Assembly (NCBI GenBank): GCA_009760855.2 | Contig: WPIO01000004.1 | Location: 8,428,501-8,492,500 of the forward strand | Origin: Cristatella mucedo | Lineage: Eukaryota; Bryozoa; Phylactolaemata; Cristatellidae | Length of the DNA stretch: 64,000 nt | Reading direction: 5' to 3' | Part shown: piece by piece, positions 1 through 12,244 of the stretch | Numbering within the stretch: the first letter of the stretch is position 1 | How the letters are laid out: every line of letters starts with the position of its first letter | Notes under the pieces: generated by a model | Databases searched by the model: none | Seen by the model: only the letters and a program-made list of their open reading frames with translations | What the model was told of the DNA's origin: nothing | Made by a program: the position numbers and the translations under genes

Positions 1-215
1 AACAGAGAAGAGAGACAGAGACAGAAGAGACACAGAGACAGAAGAGACAGAGACAGAAGAGACAGAGACACAGACAGACAGAAGAGACAAAGACACAGTA
101 GAGACACACAGTAATATCATCAACAGAACATATTTATATAGAGCATATATTAATGTTATGTAAAATACATGTAATGTGGTAAAGAGAGAGACAAGAGACA
201 GAGACAGAAAGTGTC
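1..215. repeat. Degenerate AGAGACAGA-type tandem repeat
   Basis: Bases 1-112 consist of loosely repeated GAGACAGAGACAGAAGAGAC units. A further patch lies at 182-208. In between is AT-rich sequence. Confidence 0.8.
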
Positions 216-301
216 GTTATATCGGGCAGATAGGCAGAACATACATTGCATATAATAAGAAGATTAATACATACAAATAAAAGGGCACATCACTTCACAC
301 A

Positions 302-309
<8 letters not shown>

Positions 310-344
<35 letters not shown>

Positions 345-360
345 AGAGAGAAAGACAGAA

Positions 361-457
<97 letters not shown>

Positions 458-458
458 C

Positions 459-509
<51 letters not shown>

Positions 510-532
510 GAGAGAGAAAGAGAGAGAGAGAG
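310..532. repeat. (GA)n microsatellite, about 220 bases
   Basis: Nearly uninterrupted GA dinucleotides broken by a few GACA and GAAA units. It creates long artefactual Arg-Glu and Ser-Leu reading frames on the two strands. Confidence 0.95.
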
Positions 533-604
533 TAGGCGTGCTGAAATTGCACGTGCAGCTGGGTTTTGGATTTTCGCTTAGGTTTTGTTGATATCACACG
601 GCTT

Positions 605-720
605 CAGCTTTATGAGGCCCTGGCCGTAGATTATCGCTCGCAATCGGTCCTAGCTATAATTCAGATACCGCGTACGATGGCATATCCGTAATAGTCTGGC
701 CGGATTTAGCATGCAGCCGT
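605..720 (+). repeat. Old dispersed repeat, copy 1
   Basis: CTTTATGAGGCCCTGGCCGT and AGATTATCGCTCGCAATCGG, ending TGGCCGGATTTAGC, parallel 18715-18830 (CTTTTACGCGGGCCTCGGCC.. TGGCTGATTTAGC). The type of element is unknown. Confidence 0.5.
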
Positions 721-919
721 TTCGTTGCCCTCACAGCGCTCTGTCGTCGAGCCCATCCGCCGCACGAGGTTCATGTCCAGCTGCCAGCTCAGCTCAGCAG
801 CCCGCTTTTATCGGGGAATCCAGGTTCGCCGAGGCCAACAAGGCTACTCACTTCGTCCCTATTTTGCAAAGGTAGCCGCCGCTCGGGTTCCGGTTCCGGT
901 CGCTAATCTGGCTGTCGGC

Positions 920-1040
920 CCAGCTGCGCTTCCTCCTTCCTTTCCTTCCTTTCCTTTCCCCTTCCTTCCTTTCCTTTCCTCCTCCCTCTCCTCTTCCTTC
1001 CTCTACACCTTTCGCCGAGCTGCGCTTCCTCCTTCCTCTG
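920..1040 (+). repeat. Pyrimidine tract flanked by a direct repeat
   Basis: AGCTGCGCTTCCTCCTTCCT occurs at 922-941 and again at about 1018-1037. The bases between are almost only C and T (CTTTCC units). This looks like a slippage duplication about 96 bases long. Confidence 0.7.
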
Positions 1041-1894
1041 CGCACACCCTTCGACGCTACAAATGTCGCGAGCGATCGCGGCGAAGGACCGGGCTTCCGA
1101 GTCGCTACTGCTCCAGGGTCGTGACCCTAGCTCCACTGTCGCACCAGAGCGGGCGATAATAACTCGCGGAGGAGAGCTGAAACGTCGCCGTCCTAGGTGC
1201 GCAGTACGCGACTAGGAAAGAAGCGGTGGCCGACGAAATACGCGCCGTTCCTGCTGGAAGGGCGTAATTCGATTGGACGTAGCCTCGAAGGCTGCGAACG
1301 ACGAGCGGATTTAGTTTCGTTTAATATTAAGTCGGGGAGGGGCATATAGTAGCGTCCCATTCGGCGGAAGGCTTCGGCCTGCGAATGAGAGTTGACGGCA
1401 AATTCTGAAACGGATTTGAGGTTGGCTAGAGGCAAGCCTAAATTACAGGAGTCGGATAAGTGTTAGTGGTGCAGGGCGAGGCCCGACGAGTAAGTACATG
1501 TTGAGTACGACAGCACGAGTAAGCGCGTATTTCCAGACAGAACGGAATCTCTCTGTGAGCTACGCGACGAAGTTGATCGGTTGGGTGAGGGAAGACAGTC
1601 GCGGAGGAGCACATGACGTGTGGCTGCGTCAACGCTGTGTTACGATAGACAGTCTTGGCTGCAGAGTTTCGCACCGTCGGCGAGTAGCTCATTGCGCAGG
1701 CGGGAGGCCTGTTGGCGCACACGCCCTTCCTGTGCGCGTCCGGCACGTACGCTACGGAGCAGCCGCTACAGCCTTCGCATTTGCATTCTACCCACTCCCT
1801 TGCTGTTTTACGGGGTTATACAAGCGGAAATGGGCTCAGTAGGCGGTCCTGAGGGTGCTATGCAAGACTGTAGATAGATACCTCACAAAAGATC

Positions 1895-1898
<4 letters not shown>
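1041..1898. other. No recognisable feature
   Basis: Moderate GC sequence with several overlapping chance ORFs on both strands and no repeat or protein motif that I can identify. Confidence 0.5.

Positions 1899-1962
<64 letters not shown>
1899..1962. repeat. (GA)n microsatellite
   Basis: About 32 uninterrupted GA units. Confidence 0.95.
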
Positions 1963-1966
<4 letters not shown>

Positions 1967-2043
1967 CCTTTGCGACCTCACTAGCTAGCATGAAAACGAT
2001 GACTTACGTGGCTTTATAAATTTTAGATGGCGCCGATACAGAA

Positions 2044-2289
2044 ATGGCAGACGACAATGAGAATTCCGAGATAGCCAAGCAAGCAGTAAAGCTTACTGCC
2101 GACCACGCATTGTTTGATTGTCTTGATAAAGTAGCTGAGCTAAAGATAAACAATAGGTTCATCCGGAACATAACTTTACAGGTTCGGGCCGTCACAAAAG
2201 AGCAACCAAATCAATTTTCGCGACCTTACACGGCTGCGAGTTTACTTGACCTAGAATATCGACTAGACCCGACTGCAAATCCCAAATAG
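2044..2289 (+). CDS. Unidentified 81-codon ORF
   Basis: It starts MADDNENSEIAKQAVKLTAD at an ATG with a purine at -3 and G at +4, and stops at TAG. The frame stays open for another 33 codons after the stop. The composition is protein-like and mixed, and TTTATAAATT lies about 30 bases upstream. I recognise no family. It could be an exon, a retroelement gag-like fragment or chance; ORFs of this size are expected by chance in a window this large. Confidence 0.2.
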   Translation: MADDNENSEIAKQAVKLTADHALFDCLDKVAELKINNRFIRNITLQVRAVTKEQPNQFSRPYTAASLLDLEYRLDPTANPK

Positions 2290-3345
2290 CTGCCAGTCGT
2301 AGGTGGCACGCACAATTTCTCATTTTCCCAAAGTCTTGTCTCGACTCAAGGAACGGACGGCGACCCATTTGCTTGACTTTCGCCGCTCTGTGCCCAAGAA
2401 AGAGAAAATTGGTCAGCGGATCAAAATGCATCGAGACCCAGGTCTCTGCATTACAAATAAGTATATACAAAATTAACATACAAATAAGTACAAATTAAAT
2501 ACAAATAAGAAAAGAAGTAGTGGCTTTTCAAGCCAAATCATAGTTTCCTATTCGGAACATGTTTCGACAGCTGCAGAATACTGGTCAGATGCAATCAGAG
2601 GGCAAGCACAGCCCAACCCTAGCAGGCAGAATATGCGTTCAAGCTGAGAGTTTGAAACTCCTGCAAGAATCCCGCTGCTGAAGATACTACGTTACCGATC
2701 TGCTCGTCAGCGGTGGACGATCATTCTAAAGATCCTAAAAGGCTGTGCGAAGATTTGGCTCATCGGTGACGCTGTCTTGCTAAATTCGTAGGAGGAACTA
2801 TCGTATAGAAAATGAACAATCGTGTGGGTCTCGACCATGGCTGCTACAGATTATAACATCACTTGAATACTGTCAAACGCATTCGTTGCAAATCACACAC
2901 GCGTAGTTGACCATAACCCCGCGGGCATGACGTCGATCTAATGAAAGCTTGGTGATGATGGAACAACCACGGCTCGCTGGAAGCCTCGAGACTCGTCATT
3001 CCGGCATGTGTGGCAGACATTTCTTAAGCGAGTTGCAAACGGCCCCAAAGGTACGGCGGCGGCGAGGGTAGATTGGGACCGAAGTCGAGCAATAAAAGAA
3101 GCAACCATACAGCTGAGTCTGTCATGTTTTGATTCATAACTTGTCCACCTACACGTTCCTGGAGTTAGCAATGTCCTACAACCGCAGCATGCTTACCAAA
3201 CTCCTGTTCACTTTCATGATGGCAAACCTTCCTCGCCGCGTGACACATGTCACCCTCAACACCTTTATGACCGCTGCTTATCCGAGTGTGTCCATGCAGC
3301 CATTGTCACACAACTCGCGTAATAAATAATAATAATACAGTTGAT
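2290..3345. other. No recognisable feature
   Basis: No microsatellite, transposon motif or coding signature was found beyond the read-through part of the preceding ORF. The last 70 bases lead into the 3' end of the L2 copy and are TAA-rich (3321-3340). Confidence 0.5.
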
Positions 3346-3800
3346 ATAGCCCTCTCAGAGAATCTATTTCTAGGCGCTCAATTGCTGCAAAGGAAGCACG
3401 ATCGAATGGTTAGAGGTAGCATGCTTGATAAACAACAAGAATAACATGATTTGTGGTGACATGGGTCAACATGCAATTATGGTTAGTGGCAGAATGCACA
3501 GTGTCAGCACGCATAAACACATAAAAGACAATCACAGGACCCACTAAATGCTGTGATAAATAGATGCGTTTTAGCTTAAATGTGGACAAGTCAGGATATG
3601 TCGTGACGCAGGTCGAGTAAGTGAGGCTTTGGGGACTAAATGCACGATCTTCAAAGGATTTGAGATTTGTACGAGGTATTGGTAGACTGTTGATTCCGAA
3701 AGCAGGTGGTACGATGCTTGGCCTGGTGGGGAGGATCTCATGGGCAGGCTGCAGCCAAAGAATAAAGGGACCTAAAATGAGTGACAAACCGATGTTTATT
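3346..3800 (-). mobile_element. L2/CR1-like LINE, 3' end of reverse-transcriptase ORF and 3' UTR
   Basis: A minus-strand ORF (3787-3410) carries PRTNLKSFEDRAFSP and then TYPDLSTFKLK, the tail motif of L2/CR1 reverse transcriptases (RxxLKxFGDRAFS..WNSLP..STFKxKLKT). After it come the 3' UTR landmarks CTAACCATTCGATCGTGCTT (minus strand), the terminal hairpin (3350-3390) and TATTATTATTATTT, the short repeat at the 3' end. The 5' portion is missing, which is typical of truncated insertion. Confidence 0.8.
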
Positions 3801-3844
3801 GGGTGTGGAAGGTAAGCTGTGGAAGTTAAAAAATGTGGTCAAGT

Positions 3845-4470
3845 GTAAAAGTTTGAGAGAGAAAATAAAATAATAAAATAAAACTTCTCAAAATAAGAAA
3901 AAGAACACTTTATGGTACAGACAATGTTGTAATGTTACAACATGTAACGATCAATAATATTTCAAACACAATAAAATAAGCAAAATACAATCAAAATGCA
4001 AAGAGAATCACACCAATAAGATGTAAGGTAGATATATAAGTGTGTAAGAGAAGGTATGCTGTGTAAAATAAGTATCAACAAGGTATAATAAAAAATAATA
4101 ATAAGGAAGTAACCAAGAACAGAAGGCAACAAAATAAAACAATAACAATAATAACACAACAACTCCAGAGCAAAAAAAGAAAAAAAAAGCAGCAGCAATA
4201 AATGTCAAAAAAAACAACAACAACAACAATGACAATAATAACAATAATGCCATCGAAGTTATCAATAATATGTGTTTCTTATTTATATAATAATGCAAAA
4301 AAAAGAAAAAAAAGGAAGAAAATAAATAATACAATATAAGTATATAAAATAACATATAAATATAACAAAAAAGATCATCACAACATCAAGAACAAAACTT
4401 CAAAAAAATAAATGTATAGAACAATAACAAACACTAATCCACATCAACATAAAATGAAGAAAGAAAATGC
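3845..4470. repeat. A-rich low-complexity tract
   Basis: About 600 bases dominated by A on the plus strand, made of imperfect AATAA, ACAACA and AAAAAG runs. It lies between two L2 fragments that point away from it (minus at 3.4 kb, plus at 4.5 kb). Phe/Leu-rich minus-strand ORFs here are composition artefacts. Confidence 0.85.
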
Positions 4471-4499
4471 AAAACTACAGTTACTGGGCAAACCTAGTG

Positions 4500-5470
4500 T
4501 TATTCACACACAAGAAAATTGAAAGGCGACTTTCAACATGGCTCTGCCAGCATTCTCCATTGAATCAGCCTCACGAAATCTAGGTGTCATATTCCAAAGC
4601 GACCTCTCGTTAGACGACCACATCAGCTCCACAGTCAAATCAGCCTATTGTCAGCTTCATAACATTGCTAAAATTAGGGCTTGTTTAGATAAGGATGTCC
4701 ACCGTCAAGTTGCATCCATGCATCGGGGAGGCGACATGCGTATAAATTCTGCAACTCACCGCTTACTGGCCTACCAGCATGTGCGCATAAGGTGATTGAG
4801 CTGGTGCAAAAATTTTCTGCGCTAGGCTTGTGTCGGAGCGTCGCAGTTGCACATTAATTCCACGTCTCGCCGACCATCACTGCGCTAACAGTCACCAGCA
4901 AACGGACATTGACTTCAAGGTTTTTGTGTCGTCACGTTAGGGCTCTTCATTCTATGGCTCAGCATATCTTTCAGATATACTACCCCATCAGGACCAAGCC
5001 ATGCGTACCACTAGCTTATTCACGGCATCCAACAGTCTAGAAATTACATAGTACAAACTCTTAACTCGCCTTTGCGAGCCCGTGCATTAGTTCGTATGAT
5101 GCTCACAGCCAGCACACCTCCCCTCCCTCCCGACATGCACCATCGTACTCAACCCTCCCCCTGACCCTGACCCCCCATTTAAAAGCAACTTAAAAACACA
5201 CCTATTTAGGACGAAGCAGTTAGTGGCGTACCTGTGATTCGTTCCTCGATGTGCTCTATGCGTGCTGACACTGTGCAGCTGCCACATACCAACAATTGTG
5301 CATGACGATCACTGCTGAGCATGTAACCCCACTAACCATGTTATTCATTTTGTTTGTTCAAGCATGCATTTTATCCTTACGATTGACTATTGCACGTATC
5401 AACCATTTGCCAGCCAACTGTAACCGCGCCTAGAAATGAATTAATCTAGTGTATTATCAAGTGCAATGTG
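4500..5470 (+). mobile_element. L2/CR1-like LINE 3' fragment
   Basis: The plus ORF 4538-4795 reads SRNLGVIFQSDLSLDDHISS and then TVKSAYCQLHNIAKIRACLD, the thumb-proximal region of L2/CR1 reverse transcriptases. Frameshifted remains of the tail continue (AAGCAACTTAAAAACACACC near 5180, encoding the K-LKTHLF end). The 3' UTR ends with GCGCCTAGAAATGAATTAATC and a TATTATTTATTATTA tail near 5485. Confidence 0.85.
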
Positions 5471-5565
5471 TATATTATTTATTATTAAAGCAAAGCTACA
5501 CCTGCGCTGTCATTATGCCCATGGAAGTGAAAAGCCTAGATTGTTGCTACTCGGCAATCACACTA

Positions 5566-5646
5566 TCGGCCAGAGAGAGAGATACCAGAGACTGAGACGA
5601 GAGAAGAGAGAGACGACGAGAGGAGGAGAGCGAGAGAGAGAGAGGA
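5566..5646. repeat. Purine-rich GA patch
   Basis: Imperfect GAGA, GACGAGAG and GAGGAGAG units. Flanking sequence to 6340 shows no identifiable feature. Confidence 0.7.
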
Positions 5647-6351
5647 TAAAACCTGCATGTAAGAACCGGGACTCCACAAACACAGACCCGACGTGGTACT
5701 CCCATATTAGAGGATGCTCGCGATGGTGTTGTCCACATGCACCGAGTTTCCATCGGCTTCTGTTGATCGGTCACGCAGACCCGACTCATAGCGAGGCAAC
5801 CCCATCGCAACGAGCAGTCTGATTGTGCAGAACGCCGAAACCCAATCGAATAAGATGCGCACCACAAATCTGCCAAGTGAAAACTTGTACACGACCATGA
5901 AACCCAACTGCACTCTCGGCCAAGCATTGTAGGCCCAGCTCACAGCCCGACCGACCGAACTGGCTACGGGCCTCGCTCGACCGCACAGTGACACTGCACT
6001 GTCGATTTGGCATCTCGAACTGCAGGCTGACGGTTAAGACCGAGCATTGGCACGGAGCACGACGATTTCACGCGAAGTTAATCCCCAAATTTGAGCCCGT
6101 CGCAATTCTAGACCGGGCAATTTACGTTGTTTCGTCAATGCCCTGACAGCCGTGGGCGGGGAGGCCTCTGTCAGGCGCCACCCCATGGTGAGTCGGAGAA
6201 CAGCCTCGGTTGAATTCCGATTCCCGGCCAAGTCGACCGCAGGGGATATCGCAGCCTGCCTACCATGATGCACTCTAGCTGCCACCATCGACCGAAGAAA
6301 ATTTGTGCATAGGGGCTTCATGTGACCCAATCGTCGTGCCCAACACTGCCA

Positions 6352-6833
6352 GTTCTCTCCCCCCCACTCATTTTTTCCCCCGCCTCTCTGTCCCACACCC
6401 GACCTCCGAACCACCTGCCCCAACCCCCCCCCCTGCTAGTCTGGTCTTATCTCTACTCTCTCTTCTCTCCCTCACGTTCTCTTTCTCTTTCCACTCGTTC
6501 TCCTATCTACCCCTCTTACTCTCTCTCTCGTTCTCTCCCGTCTCCGCGTCTCTCCTCTACTGTCATTCTGTCTTTCTCTGTCGTTTCTCTCGTGTCCATC
6601 TCTCTGCCTCTCTCATTCTCTACTCTTCTGCTCTCTCAGTCTCCTCTTCTGTCCTTGCTTCGTGTCTCTCCTCTCCTCTATGTCTATCCATTGTTTTCTG
6701 TCCTTGTTCTCGTTCTTTTACTCTCCTCTGTCTCTCTCTTGCTCTCCTCTCGCTGTTATTTTCCTCCCTCTCTGTCCTCGTCCTCTGCCTCTCTGTCTCT
6801 GTCTCTGTCTCGTCTCCTGTCTCTGTCTCTGTC

Positions 6834-6900
<67 letters not shown>

Positions 6901-6905
6901 GTCTC
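6352..6905. repeat. 550-base polypyrimidine tract ending in (CT)n
   Basis: From 6352 the plus strand is overwhelmingly C/T (TCTC, CTCTTCTC, TGTCTCTGTCTC). It ends with an almost pure CT run at 6831-6891. Two long Ser/Leu ORFs of over 200 codons come only from this composition. Confidence 0.9.
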
Positions 6906-6959
6906 GGGGCTGCTGCCGACCATGCCTGAGACCATCGACACCTTTATGAGCGATTTATC

Positions 6960-7000
6960 ATTCGATGACCGAGGTCGGGGGAGGAGGTTCGAGGCCGCTG
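6960..7000 (+). mobile_element. Possible SINE B-box fragment
   Basis: GATGACCGAGGTCGGGG and then GGTTCGAGGCC match the SINE at 17.4 kb with an internal insertion. It lies just after the CT tract. Nothing else of the SINE is clear. Confidence 0.3.
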
Positions 7001-10000
7001 CTCATGCGCCTTCGGTACAGCCATCGTCTCACTACTCCACGTGGCTGCGGGATTTGCATCGTCGCTCTTCGCCGCCGCCGCACGCGAGTGCCCCCACGTA
7101 CCACGTAAGAAGTCGTGTTTGAGTTGGGAGCAGAGAGCTGCTGCGAGCAGCGGCGTACCGACGGGTTAGAGCCCAGCTGAAATGTGGCTGGCTGACGGTA
7201 AGCATCCCCGCTACAATTCCAGCTAAGCTCCGGCATATTCGATCGTGCTTCCTTTGCAGCAAATGTAAAGCTCACCTGGGAGATTGGTTTATCTTGGGGG
7301 CTGTAACGAACGTATTGGCATTTTATTCTCTGCATGTGTTGCTACCGTGTCTACCGGCCCCGATATCTTGCAGAGACATTGTGTATATGTCGCACATCAA
7401 GACCGACTAGCACTCCGAAACGACGGCACCAGCTAAAAAAGCCGCATTATGGCGGATAATCATTATTCGCCGCGATTGTGCAAGTATATGATAGTTATGG
7501 CCCAGGGCTGGCAGTTGTGATTCAGGATGGCATTGGAATTGAAGCTGAGTTTGAGGGCCGGAGAGCCATTGCTGTATGTCTTGCTGTTGAAGGCATGTAA
7601 CCGTCGCCTGGCGTGATACAAAAACTAGACTTGGTCTCACACGTACTTTGCCCGCTTTACTATCGGACTTGACATACTGTTAAAGCAAATGAGCTCTCCT
7701 CGTCGTCGCTAGCCGTGCCTAGCTAAGTTAGGACTGAGGCCTCTTTGGTCACCATCGTACTCTTTCTCACTGGCTGAGACTGATGCACCTGTTACGAGCT
7801 CTGCGTTTGGCGTGCGCTGGGTTCCTGACCCGGACATGCAGGCACACGCCGAGCGTTTTGAATACAGCTCTGCGCTGGCAGCTCCAGTTTTCTCCGACCT
7901 GTGCGTAGATACCTTCTGATCCACGCCATTTTACAATTAAATGCGGTCTTTATGGAATGCGCGCGAAAGGGACCCGGAGCCGCCCTGCTGATCAAGCTGC
8001 GACTGCTTCTGAGTACTTCGCTGAATAAGATTGAAGAATGTCGACGCCTATTTTTGAGATGCGCCTTATCTTCTCGTTACCTATCTAATGCATGCACATC
8101 ACGGACGGCCATTTCACGATTGCCACCGCTCCGAGCAAATACGCGCCATATGCCAGGTACTAGGTTTTGTGTTTCTTTGTCGTTGCACGCTACTGATCGT
8201 GTTGGTTCGGCCACTCGTCGTGGCGGTCAGATCGGTTATCGTCAGCCATCTCCACTGTCGAACAGCTGGTGGAGTGGCCTACTCTGCGGACTCAGAAGTG
8301 CACCCAGCTGGAGAGTCTCGGCGGCCGACCTGGCTATGCTTGACACCAGGCCTGCTTTGTTCCTCCCGCTAGCCCATACGGGGTGAGCTGAGGCCTGCCG
8401 GAGGGAGCGAAGGAGCTGGAATGCCGGCGCTCGTAGGTGTGACGGCAGAGTTGTTGAGTGAGCGCATGCAGGCGCTCTCGCGATTGGTTTGGGATGATTA
8501 TTTTAACACGCTCTCTGTGCGCCAGCCTTCGGGTTCTGCCTGCTTTCGCCGTACGTTATGGCAGTTTGCGGATATGCATTTATCCTAGCAAAGTACAGTT
8601 GCCAATAATACAGAGTATGCTGCTAACGCGTCGCGACTCCCAGTGACTACGCTCGATCATTGGACGTACGGTGGGCCGCCCAGTCTCTGTCTGCACGTTT
8701 GAAGTGCTGTGTGATTAGTTCTCGCGTATCGGCCTACGCTAAAGACGCAGAATGCGAGGCAAGATACCTGCAACGCGCTCCGCGTAAACGCCCTGCTAGT
8801 TTACCAGCGATCTCGCGTCGCCCTTTGGGCCTGGTCACTCGCTGCTCCTGCCGCGCTAAACCGCGCTTCCTCGCGTGCTCGTTTAGATTATTAGTAGACT
8901 GGCGCGTCGTTCCCTTGCAGAACCATTGTCGGCGCGCGTAGTTAGCAGTTGTTTCTGTGCGTGCGTGGGCTGTCGGCTGACTTGCTACGCGAATGCCGCA
9001 AGACTGTCATGCAAACGCGAGGTGCAATATGTCTGTATCTGCACTCCTGTCGTGCTAAGACACTGCTATTTGAGCTCTCCCTGGCAGCATTCCAGCGCTG
9101 TAGTAAGCGCTTCGTCTCGGCAACCTAGCAGGTCGCTCGTGAGTGCTCGTGAAGCCGCGTCAGCGACCTAGAAAAAAATGCCTCGACCGCCTGACTGGAA
9201 GTCTGCGTCCATGTCAAGATCCACGCCCAGACATTTGCTCGTGCGGAAGTAATTTACGGTTTCGATTCGAGTGCATGCTACACACAGGCCGAGTGCAAGT
9301 CTTCTGTCGCGGCACGGTGCGGGTCTCACCTAACCGCACGCGCGCGGGCCGTCACGGGCAACGTCGTATGTGTTCGCCCCTCTCCCTCTCCTTCTAGCAA
9401 GGATCTTCTCCGTAATATACATAAACCAACAATTCGTGCATAACCCTGGGCCAAGGAGCAACTAAGTTGCCATCCAGGCGACTTGAAATCTGACCTGCCC
9501 AGGGCTCGACCCCCATGACACCGCATGCGGCGTCATCAAAAATGCATTCACCCGCTTACCTAGGGGTCATCATAGGCGATTATTTTGCACCGGGGTGACC
9601 CTGACCGCGTTTTTTTTTTGGTTTGTAATGTGGGTGCCATCGCTACGAACGCATGTACCCCCGCCCAGGGAGGGTCAGCCCGGCCATCCATCGGTTCCCC
9701 GATCGGGCGGGCACTTGAAAAAAAAGAAACTTATTCCGGCCTTTGGCCGCATGATATCTAAGTCGCTGGAGTCCAGCGTTGCTTCACGTGCGACGCATTA
9801 AGCGAGGAATAGATACTGACAGGGTAATTTTCGCCCTATATCACTGGACCTTGATTAAAGGACGAGTCGGAATTCAAGCACACAGAAACATTCACTTTTT
9901 TTTCCTGTATCGTCCTGGTTCCATGAGCCCCCCAACGCCAAGATTGCCATCAAGTGGCTTCTCAATCTGCTGCGTGCACGGCACCACTCGACAGAAGCTA

Positions 10001-12244
10001 TGCGGCCCTTTCGTCCCTCTACTGAAACGAACACTATGTTCCATCCGCAATCTAAACGCACCCTCTCGTCTGCACCGTCCTCCTTCAAAGTCGCCATGTT
10101 CTGACAAATTAAAGCTGGACACAGCAGACAACCACTATTCGGCCCGCGCCGAAAAAAACGCCGGGCATTCTTGGAGAGCCGGCCACGCGGTTAAGCTTTG
10201 GCCTTGACGCCAGGGGCCGTCGTCCAGCTTCTCGTATATCTTTCCCGTCGTGCATCAGTCGAATGACTCCCACTGTACAGCTCCCAGCGACCTTAAAGAT
10301 TCGCGAGCATTTAGGTGGCTCGTGAATCGAACTTTTGAAAAATTTTCGATTTGCTTACGGCTTTCTTAGGACTTTAAATTCTCTCTCGAATTTCTATCTG
10401 TCCCCTCTCGAGAGCGCCACGCAGCTAAAAGGAGCTCTCTTTTCATTTCACGAAAATTATTGACGACAATTGGGGACACATTGGGGGGAAATTCGGAGGG
10501 GGGGGCCCTCCCCGCATGATTCGTACGCGCCCATCGCCTCCCATATAGACTGAGCGGGCCCCAAGGTTCAGGAAGGCAGCGAGGCGCCCCACACCTGCAC
10601 GCCCCTGACAGTCCACAGGTAACCCGAGGTTGTGAAGGGGCTGAACCCCAGGTCCGCAACGATTCTCGAACGGTCCCTCGCCTGATTTGAACAAGAGATC
10701 GCGACACAGGCCAGCGGTAAATTTTATACTTGGGGCACTGCTTTTAAGCAAGGATCCCTGACCGCTTAGCCACGGGTTTCAGTGGACATACCGTACCTTG
10801 AGCGGCAATTTTGATGAGTACGAAAACTCCTTTCGCATGCGGCCACTTCTTTGATGTGAAAACTGGTTGAGGATAGACTTGCATCTAGCGAACTCTAATT
10901 GCCTGATCAGGGAGGAGTGGATTGAGAGGCTGCTGGCGTGGCCGTAGAGCAGTTGGTCGGTGGTGCCCACGCTTTTCCGCTAGGAAGGCTCTCCGCCCCG
11001 CTAGGAGTGGCCTCCCTCGCTGATTATCGGGGGGACGCATCCGGCTCAGACTTCTACGATGCCTCTCTTGGCTCGATCTTCAGCCGCGCAGGCCCTATAC
11101 GGACAGGTAACTGTATGGGACTGCCAGCCTGGCAGTCTGAAAGCAGTTCAAAACTAGGGACATTCCGTTAACAATACATAACATTAGTAATGTTATTTTT
11201 AAAGCCCCCACCTAAGATAATAAACCAAAATCTATACATAGGTAGAGCACTTTGTAAAATTTTCGCCGAATAAAGTGTAATTGCAAGGACAATCACAATG
11301 TTCAGTGACAAGCTAGGGAGGCATCAATGCCTTCGGGAACTACAAATAAAACGAAGAGCCCATTATCAAGCATCTGGCGTTGTTACCCCCCACAAGTGAT
11401 GCTAATAAGTACACAAGGCAAACCCTAAGGGCCCCCAGACATGCCTCGCCCGTAAGGACCGCTAGTGAGAAGCTAATCACTCACAGGACGTCAGCATAGC
11501 TTGTAGGCGTATAACAACGGACGCCTCACTTAGTTGAATGCAGGGACAATTGCGGCCTAGGAGTGTGATCTGCTTGTTTTTGCCTTGCATCTTTTTCGGC
11601 TAGCTTTTCGCATACATTCGATCACCAAGTTCCCCCTATAGAGCCGGCAGCTCTCACTCTCCCGGCCCCCGCGGACCAACACCCGGCACGCACTGGCACT
11701 GGCTCTTCCCCCCCCCCAGGGTCTTCAGCTTGTACATATCTCCCCCAGGTTGTGAGATCTCAAGAGATAGTATTGAGCGTGACTTAGGACACACAGATTC
11801 ATCTTGACGGATACCTCTGAAATATGGGAGTTGACCCTCCCAAGGGGCTTAGTGACGTAGGCCCCCCGCCGTTCTTTTCACGGTCTCTATCTGTCTGCAC
11901 TCCCCTTGACCCTGATTGGTGATTTGCCCCCAATCCAAACAATCTAGAACTTTCATTCCATTTTTTACTCGAGATGGGGACCCCCACCTCCATTACAACG
12001 AGCCCCATAGTTGCCTACCTTTGGTTTGAATCCCCCCCTCCCTCCCAGCCCTGTCGCCCCCAACGCTCCATTTAATGGTCTTTCTCAAATCTCACTGGCT
12101 GCCCATCCCAATTGGACTGGACAATCCGAACCCACCCTGCGATGGCAAGCAAATTTTTCTACTACAAACTACTACCAAGATTACCAATAAACTCTAATCC
12201 CTAACTTAAGATATGGCGCTTTTAAAACCAGTGTGAATTTGGGA
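7001..12244. other. No recognisable gene; unassigned sequence
   Basis: 7000-9400 is CpG-containing, moderately GC-rich sequence with chance ORFs up to 161 codons (7901-8386) lacking motifs. 9600-12240 contains many homopolymer-like runs (T10 at 9610, C8 at 11708, G9 near 10499) and very old repeat-like segments. A faint L2-tail resemblance at 10395-10440 was too weak to call. Confidence 0.4.

Noticed and set aside
246-597. Arg-Glu-repeat and Ser-Leu-repeat ORFs on the two strands
   Set aside because: They are translations of the GA microsatellite.
6303-7122. Long Ser/Leu-rich ORFs (208 and 266 codons)
   Set aside because: They arise from the polypyrimidine tract, which lacks stop codons by composition.
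7901-8386. 161-codon plus-strand ORF
   Set aside because: No domain or compositional sign of coding; the region is GC-rich with several overlapping ORFs.
10395-10440. Possible L2 hairpin tail
   Set aside because: Only short matches (GAGCGCCACGCAGCTAAAAG); the stem is not maintained.
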